A DNA stretch of 64,000 nucleotides from Gallintestinimicrobium propionicum (GTDB lineage Bacteria; Bacillota; Clostridia; Lachnospirales; Lachnospiraceae): positions 372,001 through 436,000 of the forward strand of contig NZ_JAOQJY010000001.1 in assembly GCF_025567525.1 (NCBI RefSeq), in the 5' to 3' direction. Positions 35,921-45,376 of this stretch are shown one piece after another (position 1 is the stretch's first letter; each line of letters opens with the position of its first letter). Made by a program: the position numbers and the translations under genes. Under the pieces are notes generated by a model. It ran no database searches. It saw nothing but the letters and a program-made list of their open reading frames with translations, and had not been told where the DNA came from.

Positions 35921-37273
35921 TTAGAAATATCTCAGGAAAATGCAAACCATCGAAATTGAAATGACAATGATCGTCGCAGGTGCCGCATATTTACAGTAAT
36001 ATCCCCATCCAATCGGATAGCCTTGCTTAGTCGCGACGGAAATTCCAACAACGTTTGCAGATGCGCCAATCGGTGTTGCGCTGCCGCCGATATCGGTTCC
36101 CATGGAAAGTGTCCACGCCAGCGTACTCAAATCTATGCCCTGCAGCGCCGACAGCGTCTGGATGACCGGAATCATCGTCGCTGCAAACGGAATATTGTCA
36201 ACAAATGCACTTGCAATTGCGGATATCCAGAGAATAATCGCGCACATCAGCATGCCGTTGGAGCCGCTCAATTTACTGATCAGACCGGCGATTTCTTCCA
36301 GTACGCCCGTCTGCTCCAATCCGCCGACTACAACAAACAGACCAATAAAGAATAAAAGCGTCTTATAGTCTACTTTGGAAAGCAGCTCTTTTGCATCCTT
36401 ATACTGTGTCACAAGTGTCAAAATCGCAATAAACGTACCGATAAACGCAACGGTCAGCCCCGTCTGCGCATGGGTTACCAAAAGGACAACTGCCAGCAGG
36501 AAAATGACACAGCTCTTTGCAAACTCACCTTTATCTGTAATCGCTTCCTTCGGATCGGGATAAGAAGTAATCTGAACCGCTGCACCCTGTCCGGCCAGTT
36601 CCTTATGGAAGCATAAGTAAAAATAAATCACGATGACAATAAGCGATATCAGAGCGATAAAGCCGGTGTTGGAAATAAATTCACCGAAGGTATATCCCAG
36701 GGATGTGCCGATGATAATGTTGGGCGGATCTCCACACATCGTTGCCGAACCGCCAAGGTTCGCACAGAAAATTTCCGACAGAATAATCGGAACCGGATTA
36801 CACTTGAGCGTCTGCGCCAGCTCCAGTGTAACTGCCGCCAAAAACAGGATGACCGTAATACTGTCGATGAACATCGCCAGTACAAAAGACATCAGCATAA
36901 ACGTGATAAATACCGGAATCGTGCGATATTTTACCAGCTTTGCGATCTCCAGACAGAGCCAGCGGAAAAATCCTGCCTTTCCCATTCCCTCTACCATGAT
37001 CATCATACCTAAAATGAAAATGATGGTAGACCAGTTAATTCCGGACGAAGATGCCTCTCCTTCCGCTGCCGTGTACCAGAAGCTTGCCTGAAAGATGCTT
37101 TTCACATTCAGCGTTTCCACAATCGCATCCTTACTGTGCATGCCCAGTCCAAGCACCAGTACGATCATCAAAAGTCCACAGCCAAGGGACACATACTGCC
37201 GCTCGATTTTGTCCATGACAATCAGGACAAACATCACTACGAAAATCAGAACTGCCAATATATGCGGTGCCAT
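35921..37273 (-). CDS. ArsB/NhaD-type ion transporter (SLC13-like)
   Basis: The protein has 450 residues and about 11-12 membrane helices. GGSATMCGDPPNIIIG in the first half and TDIGGSATPIGASANVVGIS in the second half are the paired signature loops of the ion transporter superfamily that includes ArsB, NhaD and citrate transporters. An arsenite or sodium/proton role cannot be separated by sequence alone; no ars genes are nearby. GGAGGG precedes the ATG. A small GCCGCAGGC/CCGGC palindrome lies just downstream at 35874-35910. Confidence 0.85.
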   Translation of the reverse strand: MAPHILAVLIFVVMFVLIVMDKIERQYVSLGCGLLMIVLVLGLGMHSKDAIVETLNVKSIFQASFWYTAAEGEASSSGINWSTIIFILGMMIMVEGMGKAGFFRWLCLEIAKLVKYRTIPVFITFMLMSFVLAMFIDSITVILFLAAVTLELAQTLKCNPVPIILSEIFCANLGGSATMCGDPPNIIIGTSLGYTFGEFISNTGFIALISLIVIVIYFYLCFHKELAGQGAAVQITSYPDPKEAITDKGEFAKSCVIFLLAVVLLVTHAQTGLTVAFIGTFIAILTLVTQYKDAKELLSKVDYKTLLFFIGLFVVVGGLEQTGVLEEIAGLISKLSGSNGMLMCAIILWISAIASAFVDNIPFAATMIPVIQTLSALQGIDLSTLAWTLSMGTDIGGSATPIGASANVVGISVATKQGYPIGWGYYCKYAAPATIIVISISMVCIFLRYF

Positions 37274-37476
37274 TTTCGTTCCCTCCTCTCATATTCTCTT
37301 TTGACATTATAATGCATTTTTCGAGGAAGCATAATTGATACTTTGCACAATAAATTCAGTCAAAATTCAGCATCTTTCCAGTTCTCTTAACATTCTTCTG
37401 GACAATTTGACATAGCACATCAACTCTGCATGAAACCTTCTCCGCTTCCAGAGCATGAACTGCCGTCTCTTTCCCT

Positions 37477-38322
37477 TCACTCCATCGGAACTGCAATCCC
37501 GATCAGCGTGTCCTCCGCCAACTGATAGGCAATCTCCTCTTTCCAGTTTAAATCAGCTGTTTTTTGTGAAAAGTGGAGCTTTAACATCGCCTGATCTTTT
37601 GGCGCAGAACCGGCGTTTTTCAATGCCGCCAAAAACAGCTGATATTCCGGATCCGTAATCAGGTACAGCTCTGTTATCTCCCCTGCGGTTTCGCCATAAA
37701 AATACCAGTCCTCAAATTCACAGTGCGGATTGAAAAAAACAAACGCATTGTCCGCCTGATAAAAACCGTGCCTGTCCTTTGCAGAAACTTTTTTCGCAGG
37801 CAGATTGTTAAAATCGTCTTCCGTATTTTGTGGTGAACCTGCATCTGTGCTGCCTGCTGCAGTCCCGTCAGATTCTGCCCAGGGGATATCGTTCCCACCC
37901 ATAAGCTCCGGGACCAGGTCTTTCGCAGCCTCATACAAACGTCCAAAACGTTCCAGTTCCCTGCACAGCGGCAGCAACTCCTCGCCAAGCTCTGTCAAAT
38001 GGAAACGAACATCGTCTGTCCGATGGGCTCTCTCCTGAAGCATCCCGAATACATCGGTATCCGACAAGTCTTCCATTCCTCCCGGCTTTCCGTCTGCGGA
38101 CACAACGATTGCCGCCGTGCCCTCTTTTTCTGCGGACACCAGCCCGACAGCCTGCAGCATACAAAGCTCTGTCCCCACGCCCTGCTCGTCTTCGTCCATA
38201 TATCCCGCCAACTGTTTTTCGGACATCGGCTCTTTTTTTAATAAAAATACGATCTGCAGGCGGCTGCCGCTCAAAAGCTTCGCCGCCTGCAAACCGGACT
38301 TCCATACGTTTTCTGTATTCAT
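37477..38322 (-). CDS. Hypothetical protein, possible winged-helix N-terminus
   Basis: I do not recognise a family. The protein has 281 residues. The first 65 residues (LLSGSRLQIVFLLKKEPMSEKQLAGYMDEDEQGVGTELCMLQAVGLVSAEKEG) have the pattern of an ArsR-like winged helix. A second part with HLTELGEELLPLCRELERFGRLYE resembles the end of such regulators. An acidic linker and a C-terminal domain (AFVFFNPHCEFEDWYFYG...) follow. It lies 10 bases after the sensor kinase in the same direction, so it may belong to that signalling operon. Confidence 0.6.
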   Translation of the reverse strand: MNTENVWKSGLQAAKLLSGSRLQIVFLLKKEPMSEKQLAGYMDEDEQGVGTELCMLQAVGLVSAEKEGTAAIVVSADGKPGGMEDLSDTDVFGMLQERAHRTDDVRFHLTELGEELLPLCRELERFGRLYEAAKDLVPELMGGNDIPWAESDGTAAGSTDAGSPQNTEDDFNNLPAKKVSAKDRHGFYQADNAFVFFNPHCEFEDWYFYGETAGEITELYLITDPEYQLFLAALKNAGSAPKDQAMLKLHFSQKTADLNWKEEIAYQLAEDTLIGIAVPME

Positions 38323-38332
38323 CCTGTAAGGC

Positions 38333-40945
38333 TTACCTCATCTGTATTTCTATCTCCGGCTGCGGTACGTCCAGACAGGAAAATCCGATCTGTACCTTGA
38401 ACAGGTCGCCGTCCAGATAGATTTCAAACGTTCCCTTCTGCAGCGTCGTCAGGTTCTGTGCAATCGACAGTCCCAGTCCGCTGCCCTCCGTACTTCTGGA
38501 AATATCGCCTCGGATAAACCGTTCCGTCAGCTCCTCGGCACGGATGTTCAACGCCTGTGCGGAAATATTTTTCATTGTAAATACCGCGATTTCCCTATCC
38601 TCCTGTCTGACTCTGCGGATTTCCAGATAGACCCGCGTGCCTTCCAGCGCATACTTGCAAACATTGGAAAACAAATTCTCCACCACGCGCCAGATTCTTC
38701 TCGGATCGGCTTCGATATAAACCGGCTCCGGCGGCAAACTGACGATCATTTCCAGGCATTTTTCCTTTAATTTGTCATCGAACTCCCCGCAGGTCTGCTT
38801 GACGAGTTCCTTGAAATCCAGTCGCTCCATCTGCAAAGAAATATTGCCGGACGTGATCTTGGATGCTTCCACCAGATCGTCCGTCAGCTGCTTCAAGCGC
38901 TGGGACTTCGCATCCAACACCTGTATATAGCCTTTCGCGCGCTCGTTGTCGATCTGCTCGCGCTTTAACAGGTTCACAAAGTTGATAATCGACGTCAGCG
39001 GCGTTTTGATATCATGGGAAACATTCGTAATCAGATCGGCTTTTAACCGTTCGTCCTTCATGCTCTTTTCAACCGCCGTCTTGATGCCGTCTCCGATGCC
39101 GTTGACCGCTTCCGCCAGTTCCCGGTTTTCTCCGTGCATGCCGGAAAGATCGACCTTCAGATCCAGATCGCCGTGTCCCAATCGAACCGCAGTGTCCACA
39201 ATCTGCTGCTGATCCTTTTTCGAGCTGTACAGCATCAGAATCGCAATGATATCGATTACAGCCGCGATCAGAATCCCTACAACACCGCAGCCGCCCAGAA
39301 TCAGGTTGCCCGCAAGCAACAGTAAAAACGGAAGCAGACTCCTGACCAGAATGTGCCCGTTGTCATAAAGGTGCAGCACGCCGTTCCCAATCCGACTGAA
39401 AATCAGCCGCAGCATGGAATTGCTCCACAGTGTATGCGCTCTCGCCCGTCTGACAAGACTCAAATAGAAAAACAAAAACACATCGTCCAGTAAAAAGGCA
39501 ACAACACCCACTGCAAACGGGAACCACACCGCATGCGTCACATCCGTCAACGCCGTCTGCGCAAGCAGATACAAAAGCCAGCTGACGCCAAGGATCATAC
39601 CTATCATCAAAATTCCTGCCGCCACAAACGGCTCCGTCAGCACCGTGTCCCGAATCCTTAATTCAATCTGATAACCGCCGCCCTCTTTGCGGACACGCCC
39701 TTCATACCGAGTTACCCGAAGCAGCAGCCAGACAGAAACCACCAGAAATAACATGCCGACTGCAGCCAGATAACCATAATAAGGAACGACTCTGTGGTAC
39801 GCCGCACGCGCGGTTGCAAAGCCGTCCTGTGCCGGATACGTCGTATCAACTGCCAGCCATACCCGCGTATTATCGCCAAAGGCATACTGATAGGAGGACA
39901 GCTCCTGTCTAAGCTCCTCCGCAGCAATCTCCGTATTCGTCAAAAGCTCCGCCCGATCCGCATTATAGCACAGATATCTGCCATATTCTTCAAATTGTCT
40001 CGTGATTTCGTCTAATTTTTTATCTGAAAAATCGTCCTTCAGATTCGTATAATAATGGACTTCGCCATCCTGATCCATCCGGTAACAATATCGGATATTT
40101 GACGCGTCCAGACCGTAACTGTCTTTGTACGCCGAATATTCGGAAAAATTATAAAAAAGTTCCTTCGATGTCGTCTTTAAATCGTCCCGCAGCTGAATGT
40201 ATTCGTCTGTGTCGGACGCATATTGCGCCAGGTCCTTTCCCTCTGCAGACAGATACCGGGGCACCAAAAGATCCAGCTCCATCCCATCTGCATCCGAATA
40301 ATTCAGTCCCAGCTCCTCGCACTTTTTCTGATATTCTTCCCGGCTGGACGGAAGCTCCTGAATCATCTGCATCGAAAGCGACTGCTTCTGCCGTTTCTGA
40401 TCCAACTTCTGCAACACATTCAGGGTTGCCGTTTCCCCGTTCCAGTCGTTCCCGCTCAGCCCCTCCTGACCGGAAAAAACGCTGGAATCCCCTTTAAAAT
40501 AAGCGTCCAGCTGTGCCTTCGTCGCAAAAACCTTTTCCGTCACGAAGCCATAATTTCCCCATTTGACCAGATCATCCAGATAAAAAGACGCCGTTGCCGT
40601 CGTATCACGGACATCTTCCTGCCTGTGGGCAAATTCCGCGATATCGATCTGCTTTTGTCCGTTATAAGTTCCGTCCGTTTCCAACTGGCTTCGGATGACA
40701 GAAAGCCGCGTCACTCCCCGGATTTCTTCGGACAGAATGTCCGTGAACAGATCGGAATTTTCAAACGAATTACTGTTTTCAAGCAGATTGATCTGCTGTT
40801 CATACAGCCTGCCATTTCTCTCCACGCTGACCGAACTATTGCAGGCAAGCCCGACAAAAATTGCCGCAAAAGCCGCTGCCAGCACTTTCTGAAAAATGAG
40901 CAGCACTCTTCTGTCCTTCTTTCCAATGACCCATTTCTTTTTCAT
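38333..40945 (-). CDS. Large membrane sensor histidine kinase (VanS-like C-terminus)
   Basis: The protein has 870 residues from the ATG at 40945, which has an AAAGGAG site; a GTG at 40978 is also open. One membrane helix lies at about 18-35. A sensor region of about 370 residues follows, then about five further helices between 400 and 590. The kinase core has LITNVSHDIKTPLTSIINFVNLL (phosphorylated His), VVENLFSNVCKYA (N box) and GSGLGLSIAQNL (G box). It is paired with the response regulator at 40975. The signal is unknown; the cell envelope is a reasonable guess from the VanRS/ResDE-like type. Confidence 0.92.
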   Translation of the reverse strand: MKKKWVIGKKDRRVLLIFQKVLAAAFAAIFVGLACNSSVSVERNGRLYEQQINLLENSNSFENSDLFTDILSEEIRGVTRLSVIRSQLETDGTYNGQKQIDIAEFAHRQEDVRDTTATASFYLDDLVKWGNYGFVTEKVFATKAQLDAYFKGDSSVFSGQEGLSGNDWNGETATLNVLQKLDQKRQKQSLSMQMIQELPSSREEYQKKCEELGLNYSDADGMELDLLVPRYLSAEGKDLAQYASDTDEYIQLRDDLKTTSKELFYNFSEYSAYKDSYGLDASNIRYCYRMDQDGEVHYYTNLKDDFSDKKLDEITRQFEEYGRYLCYNADRAELLTNTEIAAEELRQELSSYQYAFGDNTRVWLAVDTTYPAQDGFATARAAYHRVVPYYGYLAAVGMLFLVVSVWLLLRVTRYEGRVRKEGGGYQIELRIRDTVLTEPFVAAGILMIGMILGVSWLLYLLAQTALTDVTHAVWFPFAVGVVAFLLDDVFLFFYLSLVRRARAHTLWSNSMLRLIFSRIGNGVLHLYDNGHILVRSLLPFLLLLAGNLILGGCGVVGILIAAVIDIIAILMLYSSKKDQQQIVDTAVRLGHGDLDLKVDLSGMHGENRELAEAVNGIGDGIKTAVEKSMKDERLKADLITNVSHDIKTPLTSIINFVNLLKREQIDNERAKGYIQVLDAKSQRLKQLTDDLVEASKITSGNISLQMERLDFKELVKQTCGEFDDKLKEKCLEMIVSLPPEPVYIEADPRRIWRVVENLFSNVCKYALEGTRVYLEIRRVRQEDREIAVFTMKNISAQALNIRAEELTERFIRGDISRSTEGSGLGLSIAQNLTTLQKGTFEIYLDGDLFKVQIGFSCLDVPQPEIEIQMR

Positions 40946-40974
40946 GAGCCCGTACTCCTTTCCGGCTTTTTTCG

Positions 40975-41682
40975 TCACGGCTGCTTCTCGATCTTGTATC
41001 CGACACCCCAGACAACCTTCAGATAACGTGGCTCCTTCGGGTTAATCTCAATCTTTTCCCGGATGTGCCGGATATGGACAGCCACTGTATTGTCCGCACC
41101 GATTGCCTCTTCTTCCCAGATGCTTTCATAGATCTGATTAATCGAAAAAACACGCCCCTGATTGCGCACCAGAAGCAACAGAATATTGTATTCAATCGGT
41201 GTCAGCTTGACTGGCTCTCCGTCCACCGTAACCTCTTTGGTCTCGTCGTTGATCACGAGTCCGCCAGCGCGGAACACTGCATTATTGTCCGTGTTTAAAT
41301 TTCCCAGCTTCGTGTAGCGGCGCAGCTGCGACTTCACCCGCGCAACGAGCTCAAGCGGATTAAACGGTTTTGTCACATAGTCATCCGCGCCGATGTTCAG
41401 CCCCAGAATCTTGTCCGCGTCCTCGGATTTTGCCGACAGGATAATGATCGGAATGCTGCTGTATTCCCGAATTTTGAGCGTCGCATGGATTCCGTCCAGC
41501 TTCGGCATCATAATATCGATAATCAAAAGCTGAATGTCGTTTTCTTTTAACGCCCGGATCGCCTGCTCCCCGTCATATGCCTTGATGACATTGTAACCCT
41601 CCTGCGCCAGATAAATTTCGATTGCTTCCACAATCTCTTTATCATCGTCACATACCAGAATATTTGTCATAATACCCTCCAT
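40975..41682 (-). CDS. OmpR/PhoB-family response regulator (VanR-like)
   Basis: The protein has 235 residues. Receiver motifs are LVCDDDKEI, LLIIDIMMPKLDG with the phosphorylated Asp, SAKSED and YVTKPF. The winged-helix DNA-binding domain ends with DNTVAVHIRHIREKIEINPKEPRYLKVVWGVGYKIE. GGAGGG precedes the ATG, and the stop abuts the kinase gene, so the two are co-transcribed. Confidence 0.95.
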   Translation of the reverse strand: MEGIMTNILVCDDDKEIVEAIEIYLAQEGYNVIKAYDGEQAIRALKENDIQLLIIDIMMPKLDGIHATLKIREYSSIPIIILSAKSEDADKILGLNIGADDYVTKPFNPLELVARVKSQLRRYTKLGNLNTDNNAVFRAGGLVINDETKEVTVDGEPVKLTPIEYNILLLLVRNQGRVFSINQIYESIWEEEAIGADNTVAVHIRHIREKIEINPKEPRYLKVVWGVGYKIEKQP

Positions 41683-41787
41683 TTTCTGCTTTCTCTCTAT
41701 TAAACCAGAAAAATCTGAATCTGCTGTCCGGGATATTCTTAATATTTTATAAAGATTTTACCGACAGCAGCCTCTTTCGCGCGCATT

Positions 41788-42684
41788 CTATTGCTTCAGC
41801 ATCAGAAACGCCGCCAGATTTCCGCGTTTTCCCTTGCTCGCCCGATGAGAAAACAGATAGCTCGGATTGCAGCAGGTGCAGATGTCCGTCATCGACAGAT
41901 GCTCCTTTAAAATCCCTGCGTCAAGCAAAATTGCTTCATTAGCACGCCACAGGTCCAGCTGATATTTTCCATTGACCTTTTCGGTCAGTATATTTTTCAG
42001 GGAAACGTCCTGATATCTCTCCTGAGAAAAGAGCTTTTCAAAAGGTTCTGCCACATCTTTTCCGACTTCATAGCAGTCCTGACAGATCGACGGCCCAATC
42101 GCCGCAAAAATATCCTCCGGACGGCTTCCATACGCCTCGCGCATCGCTTCGACCGTCTTTTTTCCCATCTCACCGACTGTCCCACGCCACCCGGAATGAG
42201 AACAGCCGATCGCATGATGCACAGGATCGACAAACAAAAGCGGCACGCAGTCCGCATAAAACGTGCCAAGTATCAGCCCGGGCACGTTTGTGATCAGCCC
42301 GTCCACATCCCGATAATCTTTTTCTTTCGTCACGCCCTTTCCTGCATCCTCTTTTTCCACACGGCGGATGTTTGTCGTATGGGTCTGATCGGAGCAGACG
42401 AACGCGTCCGAAGTTGTCCCGAACACGCCTGCCGCCCGCCGGAAATTTTCATCCACCGCCTCCCGGTTCGTATCCCGCGCATAGCTGAAATTGAAAGAAG
42501 CACAGTCCCCGGTGCTGACACCGCCGAACCTGCTGGTGACCATATGAGTCACTATATTTAACCGTTCTAGCGCCGGAAAGGTGAGATATTCCACCTCTCC
42601 GCTTTTGTGAATTTCCATACCCGGATAACCCGTCTTTTTCCGGATCAGATCTTTTTTTGCTATCTTCGTCTCCTGCTGTTCCAC
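41788..42684 (-). CDS. pgeF: Peptidoglycan editing factor / laccase-domain protein
   Basis: The protein has 298 residues of the YfiH/LACC1 family, zinc enzymes reported as purine nucleoside phosphorylases or factors that edit peptidoglycan precursors. The metal His and Cys residues sit in SDQTHTTNI, FYADCVPLLFVD and GCSHSGWRGTVGEM. The first 25 residues overlap the 3' end of yraN by 25 bases. It ends the long operon that starts at ylxM. Confidence 0.9.
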   Translation of the reverse strand: MEQQETKIAKKDLIRKKTGYPGMEIHKSGEVEYLTFPALERLNIVTHMVTSRFGGVSTGDCASFNFSYARDTNREAVDENFRRAAGVFGTTSDAFVCSDQTHTTNIRRVEKEDAGKGVTKEKDYRDVDGLITNVPGLILGTFYADCVPLLFVDPVHHAIGCSHSGWRGTVGEMGKKTVEAMREAYGSRPEDIFAAIGPSICQDCYEVGKDVAEPFEKLFSQERYQDVSLKNILTEKVNGKYQLDLWRANEAILLDAGILKEHLSMTDICTCCNPSYLFSHRASKGKRGNLAAFLMLKQ

Positions 42685-43043
42685 GTCCCTGCCCTCCTGT
42701 ATTCAAATGCGTTTTGAATCCACTGGATCTCTTTTCTGCAGACCGCCACCACGTCAAAGCGGATCTGTACATCCCCCTCTACAGGATGCTTCCACAGATA
42801 CCAGTCTGCGCAACGGCAGATTTTTTCCTGCTTTGCGCTCCCAACCGCCTCCAACGCTGTCCCAAATCGGTCGTCGTTCCGATATTTTACTTCAAAAAAA
42901 ACAAGGCAGCCCCGGTGAAACCCGATGATATCGATTTCTCCCCTGCTGCACCTGTAATTACGCTCCAGAATGTTTACTCCGCTGCGCATCAGATAAGCTG
43001 TCACTGCTTCCTCCCAGAAAGCGCCCGCCTGTCTTTTATTCAT
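42660..43043 (-). CDS. yraN: UPF0102 (YraN) nuclease-like protein
   Basis: The protein has 127 residues. The restriction endonuclease-like fold is marked by RGEIDIIGFHRGCLVFFEVKYRND (Asp and Glu-x-Lys of a PD-(D/E)xK site). YraN proteins usually follow rnhB, as here, and have no proven role. The stop codon of rnhB and the ATG are adjacent (43044/43043). Confidence 0.93.
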   Translation of the reverse strand: MNKRQAGAFWEEAVTAYLMRSGVNILERNYRCSRGEIDIIGFHRGCLVFFEVKYRNDDRFGTALEAVGSAKQEKICRCADWYLWKHPVEGDVQIRFDVVAVCRKEIQWIQNAFEYRRAGTWNSRRRR

Positions 43044-43853
43044 TTAACCTTCTTTCACAAAATGACCGATGAAGCTTCTGCGGTGAATCGCCGTCGGTCC
43101 CATGGTCTGCAGTGCCTCGATATGCTCTTTTGATCCATACCCTTTATTGCGTGCAAATCCGTAGCCCGGAAAAACTTCCTCATACTGCTCCATCATCCGG
43201 TCCCTCGTCACCTTCGCTACAATGCTCGCTGCAGCAATGGATACGCTTTTTGCATCTCCCTTGATGATCGGAACCTGTTGAATTGCCACCTGCGGAATCC
43301 TTACCGCATCGTTTAGCAGAACTGCAGGCTGAGGATTCAGCTTTTCAATCGCCTGACGCATCGCTTCGTAGGTCGCCTGCAGGATGTTGATCTCATCGAT
43401 TCGCTGTGGGCTGACAATCCCGATTCCCACCGTCACTGCGTGCTCCAAAATGACGTCATATAACTGTTCCCTTTTTTCTGCAGAAAGCTGCTTGGAATCG
43501 TTCAGATACAAAATTTCGCAGTTCTTCGGCAAAATAACCGCGCCTGCAACAACCGGTCCCGCCAGCGGTCCCCTTCCAACCTCGTCAATGCCGCAGATCA
43601 GGCCTTCGTTTTCATAGTCCCGTTCATACTGCTGCAGCTGATAAATCCGCGCCGTTTCCTTTTCCAGCGTCTCCCGCTGCTTTTCCGAACGCCGGATCAG
43701 CGCCTGCACACCGCTTCTTGTGTCTTCCCGATAGGTTTGTTCCAGATTCTCCAACAGGCCTGCCGCAGACTCTGCCTCTGTCCGCATGGAGGCTTTCTTC
43801 AAGCGCTCTCCGGCTTCTGCAAACCGCGCTTTAATTTCCCCGATTTTTTCCAT
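43044..43853 (-). CDS. rnhB: Ribonuclease HII
   Basis: The protein has 269 residues. RnhB removes ribonucleotides from DNA. The core begins GIDEVGRGPLAGPVVAGAVIL with the Asp-Glu pair, and LYLNDSKQLSAEKRE, the KGDAKSVSIAAASIVAKVTRD block and HRRSF complete it. About 85 N-terminal residues form a charged coiled extension that is seen in many Firmicutes RnhB. Confidence 0.97.
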   Translation of the reverse strand: MEKIGEIKARFAEAGERLKKASMRTEAESAAGLLENLEQTYREDTRSGVQALIRRSEKQRETLEKETARIYQLQQYERDYENEGLICGIDEVGRGPLAGPVVAGAVILPKNCEILYLNDSKQLSAEKREQLYDVILEHAVTVGIGIVSPQRIDEINILQATYEAMRQAIEKLNPQPAVLLNDAVRIPQVAIQQVPIIKGDAKSVSIAAASIVAKVTRDRMMEQYEEVFPGYGFARNKGYGSKEHIEALQTMGPTAIHRRSFIGHFVKEG

Positions 43854-43865
43854 ATCAGATGTCCC

Positions 43866-44411
43866 TTACTGGTGTTTTAACACTCCAAATTTATGAAACG
43901 GCCAGATTCTGACCCACGCTTTTCCGATAATCTGATCCCGGTGGATATTTCCGACGCTCGGCTCCCGGCTGTCCGAGCTGTTGTTTCGATTATCGCCCAG
44001 CACAAAATATTCGTCCTCGCCGAGGGTAATCGGCTCGCCTGCGCGCCCCGGTGACAGCATCACTTCCTTGCCGTAGCCTTCCTCCAGCACCTGTCCGTCA
44101 ATGTAAATCGTTCCGTCCGTGCCGATCTGAACCGTTTCGCCTGGCAGACCGATAATCCGCTTAATGTAGTAAACATTTTCATCGTACTGAAATGGGAACA
44201 CGATAATGTCAAAGCGCTGCGGATCCTTGAAACGATACGAAATCTTGTCTACGATCAGGTTATCGTTATTGCTCAGTGTCGGCTCCATCGAGCTTCCGTT
44301 GACCTCCGTGCGCTGTCCGACAAATGTGATCACCAGCCAGGTGATACCCAGGACAACTACGATATATAAAAGCGTGCTTCCGATTTCTTTCAGGATTGCT
44401 TTTCCACTCAT
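43866..44411 (-). CDS. lepB: Signal peptidase I
   Basis: The protein has 181 residues with one N-terminal membrane anchor (11-30). The Ser nucleophile is in NGSSMEPTL, the Lys general base in VYYIKRIIGLPGETV, and the box GDNRNNSSDSREPSVG near the end is intact. It cleaves signal peptides on the outer side of the membrane. It follows rbgA with three bases between them. Confidence 0.96.
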   Translation of the reverse strand: MSGKAILKEIGSTLLYIVVVLGITWLVITFVGQRTEVNGSSMEPTLSNNDNLIVDKISYRFKDPQRFDIIVFPFQYDENVYYIKRIIGLPGETVQIGTDGTIYIDGQVLEEGYGKEVMLSPGRAGEPITLGEDEYFVLGDNRNNSSDSREPSVGNIHRDQIIGKAWVRIWPFHKFGVLKHQ

Positions 44412-44414
44412 GGC

Positions 44415-45302
44415 TTACGCCTCCTTTTTCGGCAATTCCAGCGTCATGCGGCCGAGCCTGCCGCTGCGAAAATCATCCAGAACGAGAGCCGCGCCCTTTT
44501 CATATTCCGGCTCGCCGCCCTTTTTCAGACAACCGCGGGACTTGCAGACTGCTTCCAGAAGGGCGAGGGCCGAATGGAGGGACGCCTGTACGTCGCCATC
44601 TGCGCCTGCTGTATCCAGTGTCAGCTGATACCGCTTTTCCAACGCCTCCGGGTAATTCTCCCCAATAAACACAAGCAGGGAAAGTGCCATTTCTTCGCGG
44701 TTTAAGATTTCATCGTTCATCGAGCCGATCAGTGCGAGGCGTTCTCCCACCGCCTGATCTTCGAATTTCGGCCACAGGATGCCGGGCGTATCCAAAAGCT
44801 CCAGACCCTTGTTCAGGCGAATCCACTGCTTGCCCTTCGTTACGCCGGGCTTGTTTCCGGTTTTCGCGCACGCCTTTCCTGCGAAGCTATTGATAAACGT
44901 CGATTTTCCTACGTTTGGAATTCCTGCCACCATCGCACGCACCGGACGGTTCAAAATACCGCGTTTGCGGTCGCGCTCGATCTTTTCCCGGCAGGCTTCC
45001 TGAACCTTTCCCTGAATCGCTTTCATCCCGGCGCCGCTTCTGGCGTTGATTTCCAGTACAGCAAAGCCAAGACTTTCAAAATATGCCGTCCAGGCGCGGT
45101 TTGCAGCCGGATCGGACAGATCGGATTTATTCAATAAAATCAGGCGTGCCTTGTTTTTCCCCATCTCGTCGATATCAGGATTGCGGCTCGATTGCGGACA
45201 TCTGGCGTCCACCAATTCGATAATCAAGTCGATCAGCTTGATATCTTCCTGCATCGCGCGGCGCGCTTTCGTCATATGTCCGGGATACCACTGGTATACC
45301 AT
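44415..45302 (-). CDS. rbgA: Ribosome biogenesis GTPase RbgA (YlqF)
   Basis: The protein has 295 residues from the ATG at 45302 (AAAGGAAAG site). RbgA completes the 50S subunit. The circularly permuted G motifs appear in order LLNKSDL (G4), GIPNVGKSTFIN (G1) and LLDTPGILWPKF (G3). WYPGHMTKARR is the standard start. The position downstream of rplS and lepB is conserved in Firmicutes. Confidence 0.97.
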   Translation of the reverse strand: MVYQWYPGHMTKARRAMQEDIKLIDLIIELVDARCPQSSRNPDIDEMGKNKARLILLNKSDLSDPAANRAWTAYFESLGFAVLEINARSGAGMKAIQGKVQEACREKIERDRKRGILNRPVRAMVAGIPNVGKSTFINSFAGKACAKTGNKPGVTKGKQWIRLNKGLELLDTPGILWPKFEDQAVGERLALIGSMNDEILNREEMALSLLVFIGENYPEALEKRYQLTLDTAGADGDVQASLHSALALLEAVCKSRGCLKKGGEPEYEKGAALVLDDFRSGRLGRMTLELPKKEA

Positions 45303-45320
45303 AGTTTTCTTTCCTTTTCT

Positions 45321-45347
45321 GTAACTGTGAGGGTACTGAACAGTTAC
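45321..45347. repeat. Short palindrome related to the element at 4912
   Basis: GTAACTGT pairs with ACAGTTAC around GAGGGTACTGA. The outer bases and the following T-rich flank match the ends of the 142-bp element at 4912-5053, so it may be an internally deleted copy. Confidence 0.4.
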
Positions 45348-45376
45348 CCTTTTCTTTATAATATTCTGTGTGATTT